From Siphonodentalium dalli (lineage: Eukaryota > Mollusca > Scaphopoda > Gadilida > Siphonodentaliidae), in the NCBI GenBank assembly GCA_032622095.1, contig CP136066.1, forward strand, positions 184,300,716 to 184,364,715: DNA of 64,000 nucleotides, in the 5' to 3' direction. How positions within the stretch are numbered: the first letter of the stretch is position 1; each line of letters begins with the position of its first letter. The position numbers and the translations under genes are program-made. Below are positions 33,944 to 43,803 of this stretch, piece after piece. The notes below the pieces were generated by a model that saw nothing but the letters and a program-made list of their open reading frames with translations, did not search any database and was not told the origin of the DNA.

Positions 33944-34056
33944 TAATCACTGACCAGACAATATTCACGCGACAAAGCGTTCTTTACCCATTAACTCTGC
34001 ATATGCCGTGAAGACAGTAATTTTCCTCTATACTCCGTAACGCGGAAAATATTATA

Positions 34057-35674
34057 TATCAACTCACGAATTTATGACAATGTGCTGTGATTTATATGTC
34101 CACCCATTTTCGCCCCTTGTGTCAGATGTACATAGCGCAGTTGAATTAACGATTAGTTGTGATGGTTGTTCAGAAATCACTACAAAGAATAAAACAAAAC
34201 ATACGAATATCTCCCCGCGACTCTGGAAGTCGGGCGGAAGTATCCCTTTTCGTAATAATATTGATCAATCCACGATCTCTACCATAAAGGAAACCATTAT
34301 TAATTGTAGAAATGGATCAGATTTATTCACGCAAGAAAAAAACAATACTATTGCTACCGATATCCAAGAAACCTTTTGTAAAGCAGCCGAATTGACATTT
34401 GGAAGAACCGGATCCAAATCCGGTAATATTAGGCTAAATAAACCGTGGTTTAACGCTGAGTGCAGGATGGCTAGAGCACATTATAATAATGCTCGAAAAT
34501 ATTTCTGTAAGATACCGTCAGAAGAAAACAAATACGCACTACGCGAATCAAGTAAAACATATCGCAAAACACTAAAAATAAATGTTACAAAATATAAGAA
34601 TAATATCTCACGGAAAATAAGACAGGCCAACGGAAATAACCCAAAAGAATTTTGGAATATTCTTAATGAGAAGTCCTGTAATTCACCGAATGTACGTCTT
34701 AACGATATGTATAATTATCTCAACAATGACAAAGCGAACGATGACACCGGTCAATTATTTAGTTGCGACATACAAGACGAAAACGATATTCTTGATATGC
34801 CGATCACCGAACATGAAATAATCAACGCATTAGCTTGTCTAAAAAACGGAAAGTGTCATGGAATAGATAATATTCGAAACGAACATATCAAAAATACCAT
34901 AGATGTAATGTTACCGATATATACTGAATGGTTTAATTTAATATTTTTTACAGGAATAATACCAGAAGACTGGCTAACCGGCATTGTAGTTCCAATATAT
35001 AAAAACAAAGGTGATGACAGTAAACCAGAAAATTATAGACCAATTACAATACTGAGTTGTCTCGGAAAGTTATTCACCAAAGTGATTAATACGCGACTTA
35101 CAAAGTTCTCAGAATCATCAAACCTTATAAACATGAATCAGGCCGGATTTAGAAAAGGTTTTTCAACAACAAACCATATCATGTCGTTACATCTTTTGAC
35201 TAACATATATCGCGATTCTGGAAAAAAACTATTTTGCACTTTCGTAGATTTTAAGCAGGCATTTGACACAGTTTGGAGAACAGGGCTCTGGCAACAAATG
35301 CTGACAGTCGGAATAAACGGCCGCTGTTTTAAATTTATTAAAAATATGTATAACGAGGTAAAATCTAAAATAAGAATAGATGGTAGTTATTCTGAAACTT
35401 ATAGAAATCACATTGGGGGTTTACAGGGTGAAAACCTTTCATCTTTCTTATTTTCTCTGTACCTCAATGATCTGGAAGATTATCTAATCAGTAACAATGT
35501 TCCTAATCTGAAATTAATAGAGAACGACGTGCAGAAGGAACTAGGTGTCTATTTGAAATTAATAATCTTATTGTATGCTGACGATACCGTCATTTTCGCT
35601 GAAACTGCAAAAGACATGCGTGTGGCAATGACAACCTTTTCTGAATACTGCTCCTTTTTGGGAACTTCAGGTTA
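34057..35674 (+). pseudogene. LINE-A, middle part: endonuclease end and reverse transcriptase
   Basis: Resumes LINE-A after the insertion. SDVHSAVELTI completes the endonuclease. A basic linker follows, then RT blocks in order: GIVVPIYKNKGD, ENYRPITILSCLGK, NQAGFRKGFSTTNH, CTFVDFKQAFDTVW, GGLQGENLSSFLFSLYLND and LLYADDTVIF (catalytic YADD present). The usual GVRQGENLSP block reads GGLQGENLSS. The open frame runs 34074-35675. It ends because of an extra T in the run near 35657-35661 (CTCCTTTTTGGG); removing one T would restore WELQVNVNKTK in register. Confidence 0.9.
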
Positions 35675-36762
35675 ATGTCAATAAAACAAAACTGATGGTT
35701 TTCGGTGGCAAAAGGATTCCAAAATATCGTATCATGTTTAACGGACAGACTTTGGAAATTGTTTCTCATTTCACGTACCTTGGAATAATCTTTAACAGAT
35801 CCAGTTCTTATTCCAAAACGATTAAGCAACTCTTAAACAAAGCAAACAGAGCTATGTTTGGTCTGCTAAATAAAGCGCGAAAGATGAATATTCCCCCGGA
35901 TCTGCAAATTGAACTATTTGCAAAAACTGTAAAACCGATTCTGCTGTATGGGTGCGAAATATGGGGCTTCCAGCACCACGAAGATCTTGAGAAACTACAG
36001 CTAAATTTTTTTAAATATGTCCTATGGCTGAAACCAAGCACACCAAGTGTTATGGTATATGGTGAAACAGGTGTATTCCCACTTGTGATTGATATTAAAT
36101 GTAGAATGTTAAACTATTGGGCTAATCTTGTTTTTAATAATAATAATATGAAGATTAACAAGATACTGTACGAATACTCCCTGCATAAGTCAATAGGACA
36201 ACAACCGTATGACCCATGGATTAGCCATATTGAACATCTTTTATCGGAATTAGGTTTGTCAGATATATGGATCAATCAATTTTCAGAAAGTAGCAATCCC
36301 CGCTGGTTTAAAGAACACATCAAGACCACATTTGAGAACCAATTTAAGATAAAATGGAAAAATGATATTAAAAACATGAATAAATGTAGAACGTATAGGC
36401 TTTTTAAGATAAGATTTGGCAGAGAAAAATACCTCTCAGTATTAAACCAAAGAACAGCGCAAACATTGTCAAAATTTCGATGTTCCAACCATTGGCTCCC
36501 AATATAAACCGGATCGTGGCACAATATAGACATAGATAAAAGAGTTTGCACATTATGCGACAGTAAACCGATAGGAGACGAGTACCACTATCTATTTGAG
36601 TGTCCGGAAATTAGCTCGCTCAGAAGACGTTTCCTCCCATCATCATTAACTGAACTTAATAATTTGTTTGGCTTTGAAAAAATAATGAATCCGAAAGATA
36701 TAGTACCATTAAATAAATTATGTTGTTTTATCAGACAACTTACCAGAAAATTGGATCACCGC
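35675..36762 (+). pseudogene. LINE-A, 3' coding part: RT thumb and zinc knuckle
   Basis: Continues as KTKLMVFGGKR, HFTYLGIIF, LLYGCEIWGF and on through 36507. After an in-frame stop the sequence reads CTLCDSKPIGDEYHYLFEC, a CCHC-type terminal motif common in jockey/CR1-group LINEs, to about 36762. Confidence 0.85.
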
Positions 36763-37192
36763 TGAGCTGAGCACATGTACGATTCTTGTTAATTCGGCGC
36801 TGGTGGGTGTGGGGGACGGACCTGTGTCTCGTGGGTTTCCCCACACCGAGCCCCGGTCAGTCGCCCTCACACACACACAGCGCTGAATTGACCAAGTTGG
36901 AGATGAATTATTATCATGTTACCCATATGTATGTATGTATGTACGTATATGTGTATGTACGCGGGTATATGTATGTATGTGTATGTATGTGCATGTGTAT
37001 GTATGCATGTGTATGTGTATATGTATATATATATATATGTATATATGTATGTATATGTATATGTGCGCATGTATGTGTGTCCCTCTTGTCTGCACCTCTT
37101 GACATTGAATGTGTTATGTTTTTCATATATATATGGCTCTATTGTCGCATTATAATTGTATATATGTGATTTATGGGCAATAAAAGATTGAA
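36763..37192 (+). mobile_element. LINE-A 3' UTR with TATG microsatellite
   Basis: A GC-rich patch (36800-36890) precedes a TATG/TATATG microsatellite at about 36927-37078. The element ends AATAAAAGATTGAA directly before TGACGC at 37193-37198, the second copy of the target site. Confidence 0.8.
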
Positions 37193-38260
37193 TGACGCCG
37201 TTAATGTTGACGATAGTGATGACGAGTATATGATGATGATGATGATGATGACGACGATGATGTCGATTATGATGATGATGACTATGTTGGTGAGATTAAT
37301 GACGGTAACGACAATGATGACGATTGACGACGACGACGATACTGTTGATGACGGTGCATCACAATGGGATAATGATGACGATGGATGATGACGAAGATCG
37401 GCAAAGACGGCGATAACAATGATGGCATGTAAAGTTCAAAGTTCAAAGTTCAAATGTTTTATTTCTCAAGTAAATCATGTTACATGATATTATGAGAAGA
37501 TAATACATAATTATACAATACAATACATGGTGTGCAAGTGTGTAATTGACCCAGTTGTATATATGTATTCATCACAATTCATCACAATTAATTGGAGCTC
37601 ACAATTGATGCAATTCGACAACAACAACAACACCACTATGGCTACCTCGGATTCAAAACGGTAATCAGTGGGCCCCCACCCCTATCCCCGGCCATTAAAT
37701 TGGGTGCAACAGAGTACAAATTATCACCGGGATCCCACAATCACACCTGGATTCCGAAGAAAGTTGGATTTTTTTTTGTCAGAATCGTTGCTAAATTTAC
37801 GATTATGTAGATACAGTGCTAACAATGGACACTTTGGTGACGAATTCGTCCTTAGCCACTCCATGCAGTAGCATATTACCCACTCCAACCGGCTCGCGGC
37901 CTGTCAGTACAAACAGTGACCTATCAGTCCCCCCATATAATCCTATATATCAGTGTTTTGTCCATGTCGAGGAACCAAATCACGTATTGACCGAATATTG
38001 TTGAAATAAAATTATATTGGGAAGGCATGGTGCAGACATAAACTCCAGGTCCGGGTGGGTGGGTGAGATTCTGTACACTGGTAGCAGATTTGTCTAATGG
38101 CTTATCATATCATATCATATATTGAACGAGTCTAATGAACTCTTTATTCCGTTACTTACTTTATATATACGAAATAAGGTATACATTAAATTGTGTAACA
38201 TGTGAGTATAATTGTTCATACGAAATCGAATTTCAAGCCAGCAAAGTGATAGGCTATACG
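37193..38260. repeat. Continuation of interrupted dispersed repeat
   Basis: Picks up exactly where 25926 stopped and parallels 6322-7260: GATGAT tract, AAC tract and the GGTCCGGGTGGGTGGG segment. A fragment of about 106 bp at 37432-37537, starting with AAGTTC repeats, is absent from the 6.5-kb paralogue and looks like an inverted LINE/SINE tail. Confidence 0.75.
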
Positions 38261-38299
38261 TTATTTGAAGTCCGTCAAGGATTCTGCTTCGATTATATA

Positions 38300-38690
38300 T
38301 TCGGGAAGAGCGTTTCACGTGCCATACACTCTGTGTAAAGAAGAACTGTCTTGTATTTGAGACGCATTGTTTATCATCAGTTTATAGCTGTGTCCTCGTG
38401 TTCCATAACTTCCATTATACACAGATTGTTCAAAAAGAGTGTCGCGATCGATGTTGCAATATCCTTTGACAATTTTGAATATTTTAATGAGATCTCCTCT
38501 CACCCGCCTGTACTTCAACGACATCAAGTTTAGCATAATCAGTCTCTCTGAACTTTCTTCAGATAGAGAATGAAATGTGTCGTTCGACGTTGAACTCATT
38601 CCAAGGCTCGTGAATGTGTTAGGAGGTGTATACTCCACACAGGTTGGCATGCAGTATTCGATGAGAGGCCTGACCATTGACCTCTAAAGC
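38300..38690 (-). pseudogene. CR1-like LINE C-terminal relic (minus)
   Basis: Minus frame 38315-38677 begins MVRPLIEYCMPTCVEYTPP and continues LMSLKYRRVRGDLIKIFKIV and RGHSYKL. These are the 'LVRP-LEYC' and 'LEYRRxRGDLIxxxK' blocks that follow the RT in CR1-like LINEs. The intervening VQRR segment is degraded. Related relics are at 12011 and 18333. Confidence 0.8.
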
Positions 38691-38859
38691 TCTATAACAC
38701 CCTTTGTTTGAACTCATGTGTGCTACAATGACGTGCAACATGCGCATAGGTACGTAGCTGCGGTACATACGGTCTGTGCGTTTGGGGAAGTGGTGTGGCG
38801 GAGCAGCGAGCGCATTACAAGCCCCTATGCTGTGTTTCTGCCATTTGCAGTGTGTTTTT

Positions 38860-39530
38860 CGACTACTTGTTATTAACGCCCCCGGTATATACTGTTCTAC
38901 AGATTTATGAAAGCTGTGGTCCGCTGGGCATTTTATAAATAGATAATGGTGTTTTCCGGTTATTTTGGGACGCATTAAAGTTGTACTGCGACCCCGTTAC
39001 CGGTAAAAGCTGTAGTTGGGATTTCAATTTCGTTTATTTATTGTCGTTGATATTGGTTTGTGATAAGCTATGCCAATTACAAATAGAAGAAATGAAAAAT
39101 ATAATTTGTAAAATGCGTATATCAATTGATACGTGTTGTCTTAATGTAGTCTGAGACAGCCGAGTCAGCCACCGGTTCGTTAATTAGGTGCTGATCGGCG
39201 TGACAGTTTGCAGTAGGTCACCTATTTGTGGAGATATTTGCGAAAGACCCCGAATTCGCGGAGTTCCCGTAAAATGGTCGAAATATGTTGATTTTAATGA
39301 GGGAACGGGTGCGTATATCTCAATTGATACGTATTTTAAAGAGGTTAGTCGGATACAGCCGAGTCCGCCACGGTTCGTTAATTGGTGCTGATCGGTGTGA
39401 CAATTTGTAGTAGGTCCCTATTTGCGGAGTTCCCCGAATTCGCGGAGTTCCCCTAAAATGGTCAAAATATGTTGATTTTAATGAGGAAACGGGTGCGTAT
39501 ATATCAATTAATACGTATTTTAAACAAATA
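38860..39530. repeat. Dispersed repeat, with two tandem units of about 195 bp
   Basis: 38940-39060 resembles 51180-51310 (GGGCATTTTAT, CAATTTCGTTTATT). From about 39130 a unit with GAGTCAGCCACCGGTTCGTT, GAATTCGCGGAGTTCCC and TATGTTGATTTTAATGAGG occurs twice (39130-39330 and 39331-39530). Confidence 0.75.
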
Positions 39531-39759
39531 ACGACACGATCATCATAATAGTGGTTTGTTCTATCAATCATATCATCATCATCATCACCATCACCACCAT
39601 ACGGAACAAGTCTTGCGACTTTTCGTCCAATAACATTATTTGCAATGTTTGTTTACAAATATATGTATCGTCATTCGATATTTACTTGTGAGTCACTTGA
39701 ACATATTACTAACTAATTATTGTCGTCGAACTCGTATTTTATATAATAGAAGAATGAGT

Positions 39760-40180
39760 CTATGTATATTTTGAATTGACCGAGTGTTGGAGCCCCAACA
39801 GCGAGTCTGGCAGAGAGTTCCAGCTATTTACCACCTTCTGCATGAAGAAATGTTTTCCTATGGCCTTGTTAACAATGGGCATCTGTAGCTTTTTATTATG
39901 TCCTCTTGTTCTTCCTGATGAATGTCTTTCTAATAGGTCACAGGCATTGATCTTGTAATGACCATTCAACAGTTTATATACCTCGATTAGAACTCCTCTA
40001 AATCTTCGATCAGATTGAGTCTTATCATTCGGTCTCGGTCGCATAGAGTTTTGATTTGACGAACTAGTTTCGTTGCTTTTCTTTGTATTTCTCTAACACA
40101 ATGCTTTGATATGTGTGATGTGGGCTCCACGCAGAGTTACAGTATTCGATGATAGGTCTCACCATGCTTATGTAGAGCGA
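39760..40180 (-). pseudogene. CR1-like LINE C-terminal relic (minus), second
   Basis: The minus strand reads MVRPIIEYC near 40155, then a frameshift, then DRRFRGVLIEVYKLLNGHY and FFMQKVVNSWNSLPDSL, the typical end of CR1-like ORF2. A different subfamily from the relic at 38300. Confidence 0.8.
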
Positions 40181-41220
40181 TTAGAAAATGTCGATGTCCA
40201 AGTTCGTGAAAGTTCTATTGACTATGTCGATGATTTGAGAAGCTTTATTGTTTTAGGATATTGTAAGAAGGCTAATCTGGCCGTGTCAAATTGAGCTATA
40301 GCGATGGGATATCTCGCAGGACAACACATTTCGGGTTTTCGTGGGGTGTGTATTCGCTGGATGTCTTATAGTTGCAGTATGTAACTATTATGACCGCGTT
40401 AATTGCGTTCGATGTTTAGGTATGAACAATGGCTGGGCCATGCACACTTGAAGATTTTATGGCGGGAACACAATTTTTGATCCGCATTTAGAAGCTTTCT
40501 GGTTTGGTGAATGAGAAAACTGCAGTAATAAGCCGTAGTTTTTTGTAATAATTTGAAGGATTAGTTGTTTTAACGGAATTCTGAGGCGGTGCATTCATGT
40601 AACCAATATATTTTATATTATAATTTATATTTATGGCTAATAATATGATCTTGAGGGCGTTACCATTTCTGACTATGGTTTTCTTGTTGGTTAACTGCAG
40701 ATGGAAAAATTATATAATTAATACAGAGACTTGGCGACCATTTAGCCATTTAGCCGGGGCCAGTCACAACGTGAAAGAGTACGCTGCTGTGCATACACAT
40801 CTTTGTCGCATATATCCTGCGGGTAACCTATGGCTATGGATGCTAAACCAGATTTGTTATTGAGTGTTTTGTGATTTTCTGATATTTCTGGTACTTTTCC
40901 TTAAGCTTATATTTGATTGGCATTTCATCCGGATAGTGATTTAAAATATTTCACACCGTCTGTCTAACTTGTCCTGATATTTGCTCCGTTTTTCATCAAA
41001 CTTTGGAGGTGGGTTCCCAATTGCCCTTGGGGGAAAAAACTTGTGTTGGAAGGCTGGGAGTCCGAGATCGGAAAGAAACAACATTTGTGTTCCCGGGGTG
41101 GTGGGTCCCAAATATAAAACACCCAAAATTCAACCTTGTATCCTGGAGTCACACCGGAAGGTTTATATAACCCCTTTGGTCTGGTATAATGGGGTATCCG
41201 GATATTTTATTTTACTAGGG
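40181..41220. other. Non-coding, partly dispersed repeat
   Basis: 40540-40690 resembles 51480-51610 (TTTTAACGGAATTCTGAG, CCATTTCTGACTATGGTTTT). The rest shows no gene. Confidence 0.5.
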
Positions 41221-41224
41221 TGGC

Positions 41225-41800
41225 TAACTGGCTATGGATGACCCCAAAATTGCCACCAATGCCATGCATCGATCTCCCACAATCGGAAATTTAGCAACAT
41301 TTTATAAGGGCCGTATGGTCGTCAGACTCTACTTACAATGGGGTACCTGGGTACTTTTGACAGTAATCTGCCCCTGTGATGGCTATGGACGAATTACCCC
41401 CAAAGTTGTCAACAATGGCATCGACTTCCCACAATCGGGAATTTAGCAACATTGTACGGAACGTTTGGTCGTCAGACTAGACCTACGCCCAATTAATGAC
41501 AGGTTTAATGTTTGACCGGGTGTAATGGGGACCAGTGTCAGAATGTTTTTCAGATATCTGACCTTAGGGTAGCTATGGACGAATACACACAAAAAGTGGC
41601 CACCAATAGCATCGAGCTCTCACAATCGGAAATTTAGCAACATTTTAGGGGCCGTAAGTTTGTTCGCCATGTACGACTTAATTACGCCCTATTATGGTTC
41701 TGCCTGGTATAGTTGGGTATATCCGGGTATTTGTTAGACGGTGATCTGCTACTAGTGTGGCTATGGACGACTTTGCCACCAAAGCGTCCAGTATTAGCAT
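41225..41800. repeat. Degenerate tandem repeat, four units
   Basis: GGCTATGGA(T/C)GA recurs near 41230, 41380, 41573 and 41758. Between the units are CACAATCGGAAATTTAGCAAC and GTCGTCAGACT. Spacing is irregular (about 155-190 bp). A related inverted copy lies at 6850-6900. Confidence 0.7.
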
Positions 41801-42354
41801 TGTATCTACACAATGGAGAAAATATGCAAGAAATTCTGTCAAAAAATCCCGCAGCCTCCGTTTTGTTGGCGAATTGCATCAATTGTGGGCTTCAATTGTG
41901 ATGATTCCTGACTCTATTCTGGTTAATGTTTCGATTCGGAACTGCAATTATTGGCCAGGGATATAATTCATGTCGACATTCTGGGGAATAACGAACTCGG
42001 AACTAAATTTATGGAGCTTCCAAATACTATACCGAAATGTATTTCGTATACAATCTGTGCACATATATATGCATGATATGGCTATATTGTGTGTGGTTAT
42101 GTTTGGTTTCAGCGATTGAAATGAGCGTCTTCTAATATGGCGTCGCCTTTCGGTTCGAGGCCCAATTAATTATGGAACCCCCAGATCACATATATAAAAT
42201 ATATGCCATATTATATACCATTTGAAAGAGGAAGCTCCAAAACATTGTATTTTCAACTTATCCGGTGTATTAAACTGTGAACATGTTGTTTTTGTTGAGT
42301 TGCTGACGTGTTTTGTGCTTAATTTTCATCTGGTTTTGTTGTGCAAAGTGTAAT

Positions 42355-42419
42355 ATTTTCAATGGAAGGGGAATAACTCTATATTTTAAAGATAGAGTTA
42401 TTCCCATTCCATTGAAAAT
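42355..42419. repeat. 28-bp-arm hairpin
   Basis: Arms 42355-42382 and 42392-42419 pair at 27 of 28 positions around a 9-base loop (ATTTTAAAG). The core is GGGAATAACTCTAT. Confidence 0.9.
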
Positions 42420-42534
42420 ACAATTTTAGCTTGATTTCTGTTGCATTCTGTGAGTAATAACGAGGGGAATCTTTTTATGATTTCAGCTGTTTTCTAATTC
42501 TCTATGAGCCTCATCTGAGACACATACGTTTAAA

Positions 42535-42655
42535 CTGGTGATGAATCATAGTATTTTAATCATATTGTATGGCATAGATTGTAATTAAAACCGTATATAT
42601 CAAGGTACTATAAACAAATAATCGGTGACTCGAAAATTAAGTGGGCCTTTAAGTG
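42535..42655. repeat. Dispersed repeat shared with 32620-32745
   Basis: Both carry AAAACCGTATATA and GACTCGAAAATTAAGTGGGC. Confidence 0.75.
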
Positions 42656-42865
42656 GTTTCATTCAAAATATTGGTGATCTTGGTACAGATTGGAAAATAA
42701 CAGGTACTTCAAGAGAGAGCTGCCAAAGTTTCCATGGTGACTGAATGTCGGGTTTTACCTTGACAAGAAAGGATAGAAAATCTCCTCTTTGGTCACTCTG
42801 ACTCACCTCACGTGAGTAGTGAGCAAAGAGACGATCCATGACCATTTTCTTCCACGCATATAGAC

Positions 42866-43458
42866 TTAGACCAAGTCTTCTCGGTCCACAACAGCTTGGG
42901 ATATCGGTTGGGATGATGCTGTTTTTGGACCGAGCCCCACCCCGTTGCTCTTCAATAATGGACGTTCATTCCAAAGACGTACTACATGTAAACGTGGAAC
43001 CCCGATATTCACGTAAATCCCTGAATGTGATCGATCACCTGACATGTCCGCAATTAATCTGTCTTCAAAATGATGTATCATCTACCGTGATAGAAAAAGG
43101 TAAAGTGGTGATACGATCGTTTAATGTATTGTTTACTTACATTTTCTGACAAATCGAAATTCTCAGGAAAACTAGGCGTTGTTTACTTATATATCTCGTT
43201 ACTTTGACATTTATCGGAATTCTGATATATGCATGTTTGATATCATCATGCTTGGGAAAGGCTGCCCTCTATATATGTTCATATAAGCAAAGTTTCCATT
43301 TGACGTAATCCGAAGACATGCAAGCAGTATAAGTCCCGCCCACGATTATATGGTCGTAACGTCCGTTATAGAAGAGCTACGGGTGGGACTCGGTCCAAAA
43401 CAGCATAATCCCAACCGACATCCCAAGCTGTTGTGGACCCGACCGAGAAGACTTGGTA
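42866..43458. repeat. Inverted repeat with arms of about 100 bp
   Basis: 42866-42966 (CAAGTCTTCTCGGTCCACAA, ATGCTGTTTTTGGACCGAG) is found inverted at 43357-43458. The spacer is about 390 bp and shows no gene. Confidence 0.8.
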
Positions 43459-43639
43459 AGAGATGGAAAATATATAGTGTATCATAGATATCTTCCATAA
43501 ATCCTTTCATCGGGCTATCATAGATTCGATTCCCATGATAATTGAACATGAATATCGTGGGTGTCAAAACTCAATTCATAGTAAATACTTATTTTATGAC
43601 ACATGATAATATATAGATGATCTCTTTACGTTGTATGTT

Positions 43640-43645
43640 TTATTG
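43640..43645 (-). terminator. Poly(A) signal for the acyl-CoA synthetase gene
   Basis: AATAAA on the minus strand, about 160 bp after the stop codon. Confidence 0.5.
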
Positions 43646-43803
43646 GAGATTATCTTATAACAGAAAGAATATTAAATCACAAGTTAATCATCTCGAATTA
43701 AAAATGAACATCTGAAGTGATGTCCATTGACCAACAGTACAATAGTAGTTATAAAAAAGTGATTACATTTTTATATTTTAATTTCATAGTTTGGTCCCGA
43801 CAC

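Larger units (their letters stand above)
26516..34056 (-). mobile_element. DIRS/Ngaro-like tyrosine-recombinase retroelement
   Basis: This element splits LINE-A's endonuclease and carries split direct repeats. Segment Q (90 bp) is at 26516-26605 and again at 27245-27334. Segment P (274 bp) is at 26971-27244 and again at 31603-31765 plus 33944-34056. Read on the minus strand the order is P1 - internal region - Q1 joined directly to P2 - spacer - Q2. That is the A1-ORFs-B1A2-B2 arrangement known for PAT/Ngaro elements. Internal minus-strand relics match DIRS-type RNase H and what follows it (see 28640 and 28301). No clear target-site duplication is seen, as expected for recombinase-mediated insertion. 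All frames are decayed; without the later 2.2-kb insertion its length would be about 5.4 kb, normal for the group. Confidence 0.75.

Noticed and set aside
36786-37169. Tyr/Val/Met-rich frames
   Set aside because: Products of the TATG microsatellite in the LINE-A 3' UTR.
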